In this document: positions 28,131 to 38,906 of the stretch, piece by piece | Layout: every line of letters begins with the position of its first letter | Numbering within the stretch: position 1 is the stretch's first letter | NCBI RefSeq assembly: GCF_001428405.1 | Contig: NZ_LMSL01000040.1 | Coordinates: 88,122 to 152,121, forward strand | DNA length: 64,000 bases | DNA from: Frateuria sp. Soil773 | Lineage (GTDB): Bacteria; Pseudomonadota; Gammaproteobacteria; Xanthomonadales; Rhodanobacteraceae | Direction: 5' to 3' | The notes under the pieces: generated by a model | What the model was told of the DNA's origin: nothing | What the model saw: the letters and a program-made list of their open reading frames with translations, nothing else | Databases searched by the model: none | Translations under genes and position numbers: made by a program

Positions 28131-29486
28131 TCAGGCGCAAGCGGCCACGGCCAGTCCCGATACCACGCCCAGCGACGGATCGCCTTCGACCAGTGCGGAC
28201 TCGGGGAAGCATTCGCACACGGCTGCCTGTAGGTGCGGCGAGCGCGAGCTGCCGCCGGTCAGGAACACGGTGGCCGGAACCGCGCCGATGTCGCCGCGGG
28301 CCTGTTCCAACAGTCGCCGCAGACGCGCCATGAAGTCTTCCGCGGCCAGCGCGAAGTCGCCCTGCCCGACGGCCACGGCCAGGCCGCCTTCGATGAAATC
28401 CAGCGCTGCCGTGCTGCGGAGCGCGGTTCCCAGTTCGATCTTGATGCGTTCGCCCAGACGGTTCAGGCGCGTGGTGGCTCCAGGCTCCTGCAACGCGCGC
28501 AGGCGCGAACCGAACGGCTCCTCGACCAGGCGATAGTTCTGCCGGCGGAACTCGCGCTGCTTGGGCAGGATGTATACGCTGGCTGCCTCGACGAAATGGT
28601 GTGCCGGCACCACCGCCGCCTCGCGGCCGAAATGCGGCATGAAGCTGTGCAGGTTGACGCCCAGGTCGAGGTCGCTGCCGCCCTTGGGAAGCCCCCAACT
28701 ACGATGGATCAACGGCGCCTCGTCGCCGCCGAGCTCGGCGTAGGCGACGTCGGTGGTGCCGCCGCCGATGTCCACGATCAGCGTGCGCCGCCGCTCGGCC
28801 AGTTCCAGGTGGTAGTGCATGGCCGCGGCGGCGGGTTCCTCGAGGAACGCGACCTCGTCGAAGCCGGCGATCGCCGCCGCCTCGCGCAACAGTTCCAGCG
28901 CCTGCGCGCCGCCCGCCTCGCCCATCGAGCTGCGAAATTCCACCGGCCGGCCGATCACCGCGCCGCGCACCGGCACGCCGAACTGGCGCGTGGCCGTCAG
29001 CCGGATGTGTTCGAGGATGTGCGCGGCGATGTTCACGATGACCTGCCGCACCGGCGGATCGAGCCGGTAACCCAGCATCGACTTGGGCGACTCGACCAGG
29101 TGGCCGCCGCCCTCGTCCAGGTAGGCATCGACCGCCTCGTCGCCGAACAGCGCATGCTGGAAGTCGGTGATGGACACCGCGCCGGCGCGCGTTTGCTCTT
29201 CCATCCATTGCCGCCGCACCACGCGCAGCGCGTCGCGCCGCAGCAGGGCCTCGCTGGCGTGGCCCTGCTGCATGCGCGAGCTGCGCACGATGGATTCCAC
29301 CTGGGCGGCGAGCGCCGGTGTCAGCTCGAAATCCGCGGGATCCGGCACCTGCTCGGGAAAGAACACTGCGGTGCGGAACTGCTTGGTTTCGCCGAAACGA
29401 ACCAGTTCCAGCCGGCCGTCGACGATGGCGGCTGCCGCCGAATAACTGGTACCGAAATCAATCCCGATGCGCATGCGATCCGCCAT
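28131..29486 (-). CDS. yegD: YegD-type Hsp70 family protein
   Basis: The 451-residue product has the Hsp70/actin ATPase fold: phosphate-1 loop IGIDFGTSYSAA at the N-terminus, phosphate-2 loop TLIVDIGGGTTDVAY, and adenosine motif FLTGGSSRSPHLQ near the end. It lacks the substrate-binding domain of DnaK. Size and pattern match E. coli YegD (450 residues). I start it at 29486 (MADRMRIG), because the open frame upstream to 29933 runs through the fluoride riboswitch of the opposite strand and is not coding. Client and partner are unknown. It diverges from the helicase-enolase operon. Confidence 0.85.
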   Translation of the reverse strand: MADRMRIGIDFGTSYSAAAAIVDGRLELVRFGETKQFRTAVFFPEQVPDPADFELTPALAAQVESIVRSSRMQQGHASEALLRRDALRVVRRQWMEEQTRAGAVSITDFQHALFGDEAVDAYLDEGGGHLVESPKSMLGYRLDPPVRQVIVNIAAHILEHIRLTATRQFGVPVRGAVIGRPVEFRSSMGEAGGAQALELLREAAAIAGFDEVAFLEEPAAAAMHYHLELAERRRTLIVDIGGGTTDVAYAELGGDEAPLIHRSWGLPKGGSDLDLGVNLHSFMPHFGREAAVVPAHHFVEAASVYILPKQREFRRQNYRLVEEPFGSRLRALQEPGATTRLNRLGERIKIELGTALRSTAALDFIEGGLAVAVGQGDFALAAEDFMARLRRLLEQARGDIGAVPATVFLTGGSSRSPHLQAAVCECFPESALVEGDPSLGVVSGLAVAACA

Positions 29487-29612
29487 GGCCGCATGATGCG
29501 GCCAGCCTGAAACGAGCCGGCCATTATGGCAGCAACCCATCGTCCGGGGCATGCGACGCGTACCGTGCCCTCGTTGCTTGCCGCCCCGTGGCGCACCCGC
29601 TATCTTGGAAAC

Positions 29613-29667
29613 GGGAGATGGCATTCCTCCCCCGACCCAACCGCCGCAAGGCTGATGATGCCTACCC
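29613..29667 (+). ncRNA. Fluoride riboswitch 1 (before SNF2 helicase and enolase)
   Basis: The aptamer has the crcB-motif core: GGGAGATGGCATTCCTCCC, then AACCGCC, then GGCTGATGATGCCTACC. These are the hallmark elements of the fluoride-sensing fold (GATGG near the 5' end, CTGATGATGCCT at the 3' end). Its 3' strand GCCTACC (29660-29666) can pair with GGTAGGC (29695-29701) to form an alternative hairpin that would break the aptamer. The helicase start lies 198 bases downstream. No other gene occupies 29487-29865. Confidence 0.9.
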
Positions 29668-29865
29668 GTCGCGCCCTCCGGCCCGCGATGCCTTGGTAGG
29701 CCCGTTCCCTCCCAATGCCCCGCCCGGAGCGCGCTTTCGACGAGCAGCGCTTGCGGAGATCGATATGGGCATCCAGCTTCGATATGAAAGACCGCGGCGG
29801 CCGGGAGACGGCGCCGCGGTGTGGTTCTATGCGGCAGTTTCGCGACAGGCAGCCTGAGGTACCGC

Positions 29866-32800
29866 ATGTCGGCCTTGCCGGATGCCGCCCTGTCGTCCCG
29901 CATGGAAGAGGCGCGGCGCACGCTGATGGACACGATCCGGCAGCTCGCCCTGTCGGCTCACTTCAGCCGCGCCACGCTCAAGCAGGCGGAAGCGTTGGCG
30001 CGGCGCGGCAAGGACTGGCGCAAGCCGCTGATCTGGTTCCAGCCCGACGACAGCCCGCAGGCGCAGGCGCTGCAAGGCGAGCTGATCGAAGCGGATGGCG
30101 GCGCACGCGCCACCGTCTACCTGTACCCGCTGTTCGGCCAGGTCATGCTGGAGGCACGCTGCACTTGCGGGCAAGTGCGCTGCGTCCATGCCGCCGCCCT
30201 GCTGATTCGCTTGCAGCAACTGCTCGACTGGCCGCGCGCGATGACGCCGCTGCAACGCTGGCAGCAGGGCCTCGAAAACCTGCGTGAACCGGGGGCACCG
30301 TCCAGACAGGCTCACCAGAAACCCGAGACATGGCCGCTGCGCTGCCTGCTGTGGCTCGACGACGCCCGCTCACCCGCCACGCCGCTGATGCAACTGGTCG
30401 CGACGGTGCCCGATGCCGAGCCCGGCTCGCCGCACGAACTCCCGCACGAACTCCCGCTCGATCATCCGCGCGTCCAGCCGCACCTTTCGCGCCAGGCGAT
30501 GACCTGGCTGGCGCAGCTGAACCTCGGCCAGAAGCCACGGCGCGGTAGCGACGCCGGCTACGAACTGCGCGACGCCAGCGGCGCCCGCCTGCTCGGCGAA
30601 TGCCTGCGCGCCGGCATCGTGCAGCACGCCCCGACGATGCAGGCTTTGCGCATCGGTGCCGACCGTGATCCGTCATGGAAGTGGTCGCACGATAGCGACG
30701 GCCAGTGCCGGATCGGACTGTGCTGGCCGGCTACGCAGGACGTCCAGTTGTTCGAGCTCGACGGCTTGCGCTACCTGGATCTTTCCAGCGGCGAAACCGG
30801 TGCGTTGCGCCTTTCGCGCACCGTGTGGGACAGCGTGCGGCACATGCCGCCGGTGCCGCCGGAGGAAGCCGCCGCGCTCGCCGCTGACTGGCCGCCGCAT
30901 CCGCTGCTGGCCGGGCTTCCGCCACCGCCCGCGCCGCCGCCGATGCGGGAGGTGGCGGCGCCGCTGCGCCCCGTCCTCGTGCTCGGCGCCGCGCGCCACG
31001 TGCAGCGCGGCGACCACGTGTTCCACCTGCACGCCTACGCCGACTACGCGGGCCATCGGCTACCGCTGGCCGACGACGGTTTCCGGCAGCGCGCCGTCCG
31101 CCGCGGCGCGGCCGGCTACGTCGCCATCGCCCGCGACGTCGATGGCGAGGCACGGGCCCGGCGTGCGCTCGACGAAGCCGACCTGGCCGCGCTGCAGCCC
31201 GACGTGCGCCGCCTGCTCGAGCCCATGCCCGATTCCGAAGCGCTGGTGCATCGCACGCATTGGCGCGGCGGGGCCGAAACCTTCGTTGCCCTGGAGGCCA
31301 CCCTGCAGGTGCTTGGCGACGCCGGGTTCGCGCTGGAACACGACCCCGAGCTGGCGTTCGCGGTATTGCCCCGCGAGACGAAACTGAAAGCCACGCTCGA
31401 TGCCGGCGAGCAGGCGGGTTTTACGCTGTTCGAGCTGGCCGCCGTCGTCGACGGCGAGGAAATCGACGTGCTGCCCATCGTGCTCGGCGGCCTGGCGCGG
31501 CGCGCCTTCTCGCTGGCGCCCTCGCCCAACGAACCGCGCGACGCGCACTGGCTGGCCCCGATCGGCACGAACCGCTGGCTGCCGCTGCCGCTGGCGCACC
31601 TGCGCGAATGGATGGCGCCGCTGGTGGAATGCCTCGACCGCCCATGGGACGGCCAGGCGCGCCGGCTCGCGCTGACCCGCTCGCAGACGCTGGCGCTCGG
31701 CAGCAGCCTGCAGCAACACGGCATCGCCATCGAAGGCAACCGGGCGGCGGAGGCCGGCGCGATACTGGCCGCGCTGCGCGATGCCGCGACATCGGCATCG
31801 GCGGTCGATCCGCCACCGGGCTTTCGCGGCACCCTGCGCCGCTACCAGCGCGAAGGCCTGCAATGGTTGCAAGCGCTGCGGCGAAGCCGGCTCGGCGGCG
31901 TGCTGGCCGACGACATGGGGCTGGGCAAGACCGTGCAGGTCATCGCCCACCTGCTGGTCGAACAGGAAGCCGGCCGGCTGGAACGCCCTGCGCTGGTCGT
32001 CGCGCCCACCAGCCTGGTGTTCAACTGGTTCGACGAGATCGCACGCTTCGCGCCCACGCTGGACTGCCTCAACTACACCGGCCCCGGTCGCGCTTCGCTA
32101 CGCGAACGGCTGGCGTCGGCGCACGTCGTCGTCACCAGCTACGCCCTGCTCGCCATCGACCTCGACACGCTGGAAGGCATCGACTACTCGCTGCTGGTGC
32201 TGGACGAGGCGCAGTGGATCAAGAACCCGCTGACCCAGACCGCCCGCGCGGTGCGCAAGCTGCGCGCGGAGCATCGCCTCGCGGTCACCGGCACGCCGCT
32301 GGAGAATCATCTGGGCGAGCTGTGGGCGCACTTCGACGCGGTGCTGCCCGGCTACCTCGGCGACTACCGCACGTTCAACCGCAGCTTCCGCCAGCCGATC
32401 GAGCAGCACGAGGACGACGCGCGGCGCGCGATCCTGCGCCAGCGCATCGCGCCGTTCCTGCTCCGCCGCAGCAAGGCGACGGTGGCGCCGGAACTGCCGC
32501 CCAAGACCGAGACGGTGCTGCGCGTGTCGATGGGCGAGCGCCAACGCCAGTTGTACGAGTCGCTGCGGCTGGCGCAGAGCGAGCGCGTGCGCGAGGCGCT
32601 GGCGCGCTACCGCGACGAGCAGTCGCGCATCGTCGTGCTGTCCGCCCTGCTGCGCCTGCGCCAGGCGTGCTGCGATCCGCGACTGATCGATGGCCTGGCC
32701 GACCCGTCGGCATCGGCCAAGCTCGATGCCTTGCTGGAACTGGTGCAGTCGCTGCGCGAGGACGGCCGCCAGGTGCTGGTGTTCAGCCAGTTCACCTCGA

Positions 32801-33231
32801 TGCTGGCGCTGATCGGCCAGGCGCTGGACGCGGCGAAGCTCGACTACGCGCTGCTCACCGGCGACACCGCCGACCGCGTCTCGCCGGTGCGCCGCTTCCA
32901 GGCCGGCGACGCGCCCATCCTGCTGGCCAGCCTCAAGGCCGGTGGCGTCGGCCTCAACCTCACCGCCGCCGACGCGGTGATCCACTACGACCCGTGGTGG
33001 AACCCGGCGGTGGAAACGCAGGCAGTGGACCGCGCGCACCGGCTCGGCCGCGAGCAGCCCGTGTTCGTCTACAAGCTGCTGTGCGACGACACCATCGAGG
33101 AGCGCATCGAGGCGATGAAGGAACACAAGAGCGACCTGGCCGACGCCATGCTCGGCGATGCCGCCGCCCCGCTGTCGCGCCTCGACGGCGACGACCTGCG
33201 CACGCTGTTCGATCTCTCGCCGTCGTCCTGA
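29866..33231 (+). CDS. SNF2-family helicase with SWIM zinc finger
   Basis: A 1121-residue protein. A SWIM finger (CTCGQVRCVH, about residues 100-109) is followed by a long middle region. The two-lobed SNF2 motor spans about 650-1100: motif I DDMGLGKT, DEAQ box LDEAQWIKN, motif III TGTPLEN, motif V SLKAGGVGLNLT, motif VI QAVDRAHRLGR. Such bacterial RapA/HepA relatives remodel protein-DNA or RNA polymerase complexes. The start at 29866 has GAGG 7 bases upstream; earlier in-frame codons lie in the riboswitch leader. Enolase follows 45 bases on, so both genes should answer to fluoride. Confidence 0.9.
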   Translation: MSALPDAALSSRMEEARRTLMDTIRQLALSAHFSRATLKQAEALARRGKDWRKPLIWFQPDDSPQAQALQGELIEADGGARATVYLYPLFGQVMLEARCTCGQVRCVHAAALLIRLQQLLDWPRAMTPLQRWQQGLENLREPGAPSRQAHQKPETWPLRCLLWLDDARSPATPLMQLVATVPDAEPGSPHELPHELPLDHPRVQPHLSRQAMTWLAQLNLGQKPRRGSDAGYELRDASGARLLGECLRAGIVQHAPTMQALRIGADRDPSWKWSHDSDGQCRIGLCWPATQDVQLFELDGLRYLDLSSGETGALRLSRTVWDSVRHMPPVPPEEAAALAADWPPHPLLAGLPPPPAPPPMREVAAPLRPVLVLGAARHVQRGDHVFHLHAYADYAGHRLPLADDGFRQRAVRRGAAGYVAIARDVDGEARARRALDEADLAALQPDVRRLLEPMPDSEALVHRTHWRGGAETFVALEATLQVLGDAGFALEHDPELAFAVLPRETKLKATLDAGEQAGFTLFELAAVVDGEEIDVLPIVLGGLARRAFSLAPSPNEPRDAHWLAPIGTNRWLPLPLAHLREWMAPLVECLDRPWDGQARRLALTRSQTLALGSSLQQHGIAIEGNRAAEAGAILAALRDAATSASAVDPPPGFRGTLRRYQREGLQWLQALRRSRLGGVLADDMGLGKTVQVIAHLLVEQEAGRLERPALVVAPTSLVFNWFDEIARFAPTLDCLNYTGPGRASLRERLASAHVVVTSYALLAIDLDTLEGIDYSLLVLDEAQWIKNPLTQTARAVRKLRAEHRLAVTGTPLENHLGELWAHFDAVLPGYLGDYRTFNRSFRQPIEQHEDDARRAILRQRIAPFLLRRSKATVAPELPPKTETVLRVSMGERQRQLYESLRLAQSERVREALARYRDEQSRIVVLSALLRLRQACCDPRLIDGLADPSASAKLDALLELVQSLREDGRQVLVFSQFTSMLALIGQALDAAKLDYALLTGDTADRVSPVRRFQAGDAPILLASLKAGGVGLNLTAADAVIHYDPWWNPAVETQAVDRAHRLGREQPVFVYKLLCDDTIEERIEAMKEHKSDLADAMLGDAAAPLSRLDGDDLRTLFDLSPSS

Positions 33232-34554
<1,323 letters not shown>

Positions 34555-34606
34555 CCCGTGTCTGGAAACACCTTGGGTTTGCGACGCCCATGGCGACAGG
34601 AACATT

Positions 34607-34630
34607 GCCACCCCTGACGGGGTGGCTTTT
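34607..34630 (+). terminator. Intrinsic terminator after enolase 1
   Basis: GCCACCCC-TGAC-GGGGTGGC followed by TTTT: an 8-bp GC-rich stem with a 4-base loop, closing the helicase-enolase transcript. Confidence 0.85.
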
Positions 34631-34729
34631 CCCGCACACGCGGATGCCGGCCACCAGGCAAGCAGCCACGCCAGCGGCCGGGTTCGCTGCCGTCACGGCC
34701 GAGCGTGCGCAATGCAAGGCGTTCAGGCC

Positions 34730-35299
34730 ATGAACCGCATGCCTGTTTCACCCGCGCCCTGGGATGCCTGGAACATCGCCACCTTCCTGCGCATCCACGC
34801 CACGGCATCGTCGCCGCATTGGCTGGTCGTGCTGGCAGTCGCCTTGGCGACACTGCCGTTGTATGCCGCGTTCGTCCTGACGGGCTGGCAGATTGTCCAC
34901 CAGCGGGAGCGCCGTACCGCCGCATGGCTGGTTCTGGCATTGGCCCTTGCCCTTGGGATTGAAGCGCTGGTGAGCGCCTTCGCGTTTCATCCCAGACCAT
35001 TCGCAGCGGGCTTCGGGCCGGCGTGGATGCAGCATGCGGCCAGCAACTCGATGCCGAGCACGCACGTGACCCTGGCATTGACCATGGCCCTGGTCGTCGG
35101 CCTCGGCAGGCACTACGCGACCAGCCTGGCGTTGCTCGTGATGGGCGCGCTGATGGCCTGGGCTCGCGTCTACGTCGGCGTCCATTGGCCTGCGGACATG
35201 ATCGGCGCAGCGATCAGCGCAAGTCTCTCGTCCGCACTCGCCTACGTTCTGCTGGGTCGGCGCGTTGCGGCCACTTCGACGCCTAGCTCCACCTCGTAA
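34730..35299 (+). CDS. PAP2-family membrane phosphatase
   Basis: A 189-residue membrane protein with the three PAP2 phosphatase motifs: a degenerate first motif around FHPRPF, PSTHV (PSxH) with the catalytic His, and RVYVGVHWPADMI (R-x5-H-x3-D). Hydrophobic helices flank them. Relatives include undecaprenyl-diphosphate phosphatases of the BcrC/YbjG type and lipid phosphatases, so recycling of a cell-wall lipid carrier is likely. It lies after the enolase terminator and 22 bases before the secreted phosphoesterase gene, and these two may be co-transcribed. Confidence 0.82.
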   Translation: MNRMPVSPAPWDAWNIATFLRIHATASSPHWLVVLAVALATLPLYAAFVLTGWQIVHQRERRTAAWLVLALALALGIEALVSAFAFHPRPFAAGFGPAWMQHAASNSMPSTHVTLALTMALVVGLGRHYATSLALLVMGALMAWARVYVGVHWPADMIGAAISASLSSALAYVLLGRRVAATSTPSSTS

Positions 35300-35321
35300 C
35301 GACACCCCTCCAGGAGTTTCC

Positions 35322-36470
35322 ATGAAATCGCGAGCGTTCCCCCTGTGGCGAAGCACGATGGCGTTGCTGTCGTTGGCATTGACGTCGGCATTGAGCACAC
35401 CAACTTCGGCACAGCCGGGCCATGCCGAAGCCGGAACGCCGGTTCGCCACGTGTTCCTGATCGTGCTGGAGAACGAGCCGTTCGACGTCACCTTCGGCGC
35501 GAAGTCGCTGGCGCCCTATCTCGCGCACACGCTGCCCGCACAGGGTGCCTTGCTGAGCCAGTACTACGCCACGGGCCATTACAGCCTGGACAACTACATC
35601 TCGCTGATCAGTGGGCAGGCGCCCAACCCGGACACCCAGAAGGACTGCGGTACCTACGTCGAGTTCCGCCCCACTACCGGCAAGCTCGACGCCAATGGCC
35701 AGCTCGCGGGCCAGGGCTGCGTCTTCCCGGCACAGGTCAAGACGCTGGCCGACCAGCTGCATGCGGCCGGATTGTCGTGGAAAGGCTACATGGAAGGCAT
35801 GGGCAGCGATCCCGCGCGCGAGGCCGCACAGTGCGGCCACGCAGCCATCGGCAGCCGCGACCACACCAACGGCGAATCGCTGAAGGATCGCTACGCCGAC
35901 AAGCACGACCCCTTCGTCTACTTCCATTCGATCATCGACGATCCGGCCTATTGCGGCGCCCACGTGGTGCCGCTGGACGACATGGCGAATGACTTGCGGC
36001 AGGTCACCACCACGCCAAACTTCGCCTTCATCACGCCGGATCTGTGCCATGACGGCCACGACGCGCCCTGCCGCAACGGTGAGCCGGGCGGCCTGGTCTC
36101 GGCGGATCAGTTCCTGCGCACCTGGGTGCCGCGCATCACGGCTTCGCCGGCGTTCCGCAAGGATGGCCTGCTGATCGTCACCTTCGACGAAGGCATCGAT
36201 GCCAAGGCTTGCTGCGGCGAGCAGGGTTTGCCGGGCGGCCCGCAGCCGGGCCAGTACGGCCCCGGCGGTGGACGGATCGGCGCGGTGATGCTGTCACCCT
36301 TCATCCGGCCGGGCACGGTTTCGGATCATCCCTACAACCATTACTCCACGCTGCGCAGCATCGAGCAGTGGTTCGGGCTGCCGCACCTCGGCTATGCGAA
36401 AGCGGATGGCGTACCGGTGTTCGGCCGCGACGTGTTCACGCAGTCGCGGCAGAGTGGCACGGCGAAGTAG
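35322..36470 (+). CDS. Secreted phosphoesterase (acid phosphatase / phospholipase C family)
   Basis: A 382-residue protein with a signal peptide (MKSR, hydrophobic core MALLSLALTSAL, likely cleavage after TPTSA). The mature part fits the PF04185 phosphoesterase family: HVFLIVLENEPFDVTFG at the start with the metal-binding Glu-Asn, ATGHYSLDNYISLISGQ, and late metal ligands in LLIVTFDEG and HPYNHYSTLRSIEQ. It should act in the periplasm or outside the cell on phosphate esters. Start set by CAGGAG 5 bases upstream. It converges with the pyrophosphatase gene 31 bases away. Confidence 0.85.
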   Translation: MKSRAFPLWRSTMALLSLALTSALSTPTSAQPGHAEAGTPVRHVFLIVLENEPFDVTFGAKSLAPYLAHTLPAQGALLSQYYATGHYSLDNYISLISGQAPNPDTQKDCGTYVEFRPTTGKLDANGQLAGQGCVFPAQVKTLADQLHAAGLSWKGYMEGMGSDPAREAAQCGHAAIGSRDHTNGESLKDRYADKHDPFVYFHSIIDDPAYCGAHVVPLDDMANDLRQVTTTPNFAFITPDLCHDGHDAPCRNGEPGGLVSADQFLRTWVPRITASPAFRKDGLLIVTFDEGIDAKACCGEQGLPGGPQPGQYGPGGGRIGAVMLSPFIRPGTVSDHPYNHYSTLRSIEQWFGLPHLGYAKADGVPVFGRDVFTQSRQSGTAK

Positions 36471-36501
36471 CCGGGAACGATGGCGGCGACTCGGGCGGCA
36501 T

Positions 36502-37050
36502 TCAGCCGCCCGCTTCCTGCTTGTATGCCCGATAGCGCTCGATGCAAGCCATGATTTCCCCGCGCGCCTCTGCCACGTCGCGCCAGCCTTCGAACCGCAC
36601 CCACTTGCCCTTTTCCAGATCCTTGTAGTGCTCGAAGAAATGCTGGATGCGACTGCGGGTGGTCTCCGGGATGTCGGCCAGCGCCTTGTAGTGCGCGTAA
36701 CCGGGAAAGGTGCGCGTGACCGGCACGGCGATCAGCTTGGTGTCCTCGCCGTTCTCGTCGGTCATGTCCATCACGCCGAGCGGCCGACAGGCGATCACCG
36801 AACCCGGGATCAAGGGAATCGGCATCACGATCAGCACGTCGAGCGGATCGCCATCGCCGCACAGTGTGCCGGGCATGTAGCCGTAGTTGCAGGGATAGCG
36901 CATCGGCGTGGAAAGCACGCGGTCGACGAAGATGGCGCCGCTTTCCTTGTCCACTTCGTACTTGATGGGATCCGCGTCCATCGGGATCTCGATGATCGCG
37001 TGGATCGCATCGGGAACATCCGGGCCGGGAGAAACGAGATCGAGGGCCAT
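36502..37050 (-). CDS. ppa: Family I inorganic pyrophosphatase
   Basis: The 182-residue product carries the family I signature GDGDPLDVLIVMPIPL, the metal-binding acidic residues DMTDENGEDTK, and KWVRFEGW near the end. The length is as in other bacterial Ppa proteins. It hydrolyses pyrophosphate to phosphate with Mg2+ in the cytoplasm. Family I enzymes are strongly inhibited by fluoride, so an extra copy at the end of a riboswitch-controlled operon fits a target-replacement role. It is the last gene of the usp-MFS-phosphatase-ppa operon, 6 bases after the preceding gene. Confidence 0.95.
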   Translation of the reverse strand: MALDLVSPGPDVPDAIHAIIEIPMDADPIKYEVDKESGAIFVDRVLSTPMRYPCNYGYMPGTLCGDGDPLDVLIVMPIPLIPGSVIACRPLGVMDMTDENGEDTKLIAVPVTRTFPGYAHYKALADIPETTRSRIQHFFEHYKDLEKGKWVRFEGWRDVAEARGEIMACIERYRAYKQEAGG

Positions 37051-37056
37051 GCCGGG

Positions 37057-37668
37057 TTACTCGCTGATGTGTTGAGTTTCGTTGATGGAACGGATGGTGA
37101 AGCGGTCGTCGGTGAAGGTGATTTGGCTGATCGCGCAAGGCGACTGCGGCAGCGACCAGTAGCCGCCCAGCGACAGGCCGAGCGCATGGCCCAGCAGGAT
37201 GCGGTTGACGCTGTCGTGCGCCACCAGCACGACTGTGCCGTGGCTGTGTGCATGCAGGATCGCCTGCAAGGCATCGACCGCACGGGCCTGCACCTCCTGC
37301 AGCGTCTCGCCGCCGGGCACTCGCATGGTGTGTGGCGAGCCATGCCAGCGCTGCAAATCCTCGGGCCAGCGCTGCGCCACCTCGGTGACCGCCATGCCCT
37401 GCCAGGCACCGTAGTTGATGTCGTTCAGGCCGCTGTGCGTGCGCGCGTCCAGGCTGAACGCACCGGCGATGGTGTCGGCAGTGCGCACGCAACGCGTGAG
37501 TGGACTGCAATACACCGCGCTGGGCACCCAGCGCGCGGCGATGGCGTCGCGCACCAGCTCGGCCTGGCGGACGCCGCGAGGGGTCAGCGTCAGATCTTCG
37601 CGACCGCGGAAGCGCGGCGGCGTGATGCCGGCCACTTCGCCGTGGCGAATCAACAGGATCGTGGTCAT
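37057..37668 (-). CDS. Histidine phosphatase (phosphoglycerate-mutase-like)
   Basis: A 203-residue protein with the RHGE catalytic motif (LLIRHGEVAG) and a second His in VVLVAHDSVNRILL. These are the two phospho-histidine pocket residues of the branch that includes cofactor-dependent phosphoglycerate mutases and CobC-like phosphatases. Start at 37668, overlapping the MFS stop by 4 bases. Between enolase and pyrophosphatase functions, a lower-glycolysis mutase role is attractive. A general phosphatase is equally possible. Confidence 0.85.
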   Translation of the reverse strand: MTTILLIRHGEVAGITPPRFRGREDLTLTPRGVRQAELVRDAIAARWVPSAVYCSPLTRCVRTADTIAGAFSLDARTHSGLNDINYGAWQGMAVTEVAQRWPEDLQRWHGSPHTMRVPGGETLQEVQARAVDALQAILHAHSHGTVVLVAHDSVNRILLGHALGLSLGGYWSLPQSPCAISQITFTDDRFTIRSINETQHISE

Positions 37669-38906
37669 GGCGTGTTTCTCCCCGGGAGAATTGAAAACGG
37701 CGATTTGGGCGCCCGTGCGAAGAGCAGCAAGGGCATACCGAGAAACTGGAGCGCGACTGACAGTGCGACGACGCCCCACAGTGCGTGTTCGTAGGCCCAT
37801 CCCAGCGCTAGGCTGCCCAGGAACCAGGCCACGCCGAACACGGCATTGAACGTGCCAAAGGCCGAGGCGCGCCGATCCGGCGGAAACAGTTGCGAGACAG
37901 CAGCACGCATCACCGATTCGTGCGCGCCCACGCCGACGCCCCACAGCGCGACGCCCGCGGCGATCCATACCGGCCCGCCCAGGAAGACGCAGGGCGCAAA
38001 CAGTGCGGACAATGCGGTGGCCAACAGCAGGGCCACCACGCCGTAGCGGTCGAACAGGCGTCCAAACGCCAGGGCGCTGACCGCTGCCGCCACCATGCCC
38101 AGCGCATAAAGCGGCGGGATCCACACGTCGGCCATCACATGCGTGGCATGGGCATGGAAGGCGATCAGCGAGTAGTCGGCGAACCCCGCTGCCACCAGCG
38201 AGGTGCCTACCAGGTAGAGCAGGAAACGCCGGTTTGAATTCACCACCGGCACGTGCAACGGCGGCTCCAGGTCACGCGGCGTGGGAAAGGCCATGCGCGC
38301 CAGCAACAGGGCGAACAGCGCACAGGCCGCGGGCAGCAACAGCAGCGCGTAGGCGGTGTGGTAATCGTGGCGCAGGAACAGCACCAGCGTCACCAGCAGC
38401 GGCCCTACGGTGGCGCCGGTCTGATCCAGCGCCTCGTGCAGGCCGAACGCCCAGCCACTGCCGAGGCTGCGCCCCGCGTGCGACAGCATGGCGTCCCGTG
38501 CCGGCGTGCGGATGCCCTTGCCGATACGTTCGCCGATGATCAGCAGACCGGCGATTTCCCAGTGCCCGGCCAGCGCCATCAGTGGCACCGCCAGCAGGTT
38601 CACCGCAAAGCCCGCAATGGTGACGGCCCAGTAGCGGCCCGTGCGGTCGGCCAGCCAGCCGGTGAACATGCGCAACCCGTAGCCGGCCAGTTCGCCCATG
38701 CCGGCGATGGCCGACACCCAGAAGCCGCTGGCCCCCAATACTCCGAGGAACTGGCCATTGATGCTGCGCGCGCCTTCGTAGGTCATGTCGGCAAACAGGC
38801 TGACGATGCCGACCATGACGACGAAGCGCAGCGCGCGACGCGCCTGGAGGGTGTTGTGCCCGGGCCGCAACGCCAGTATCACGGCTTCATTGCTACCAGC
38901 AGTCAT
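37665..38906 (-). CDS. MFS transporter in the fluoride-controlled operon
   Basis: A 413-residue, 12-helix major facilitator protein. The loop GWLADRTGRYWAV and the helix RIGKGIRTPARDAMLS resemble a poorly characterised MFS group. It overlaps the usp gene by 4 bases and the phosphatase gene by 4, so it is translated as part of one operon under riboswitch 2. No CrcB or ClC-type fluoride exporter lies in the window, so this carrier is a candidate for fluoride or related anion efflux. That is inference from position only. Confidence 0.85.
   Translation of the reverse strand: MTAGSNEAVILALRPGHNTLQARRALRFVVMVGIVSLFADMTYEGARSINGQFLGVLGASGFWVSAIAGMGELAGYGLRMFTGWLADRTGRYWAVTIAGFAVNLLAVPLMALAGHWEIAGLLIIGERIGKGIRTPARDAMLSHAGRSLGSGWAFGLHEALDQTGATVGPLLVTLVLFLRHDYHTAYALLLLPAACALFALLLARMAFPTPRDLEPPLHVPVVNSNRRFLLYLVGTSLVAAGFADYSLIAFHAHATHVMADVWIPPLYALGMVAAAVSALAFGRLFDRYGVVALLLATALSALFAPCVFLGGPVWIAAGVALWGVGVGAHESVMRAAVSQLFPPDRRASAFGTFNAVFGVAWFLGSLALGWAYEHALWGVVALSVALQFLGMPLLLFARAPKSPFSILPGRNTP

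Noticed and set aside
29487-29933. N-terminal extension of the YegD-like gene
   Set aside because: The added segment crosses the fluoride aptamer and leader of the opposite operon and reads as low-complexity.
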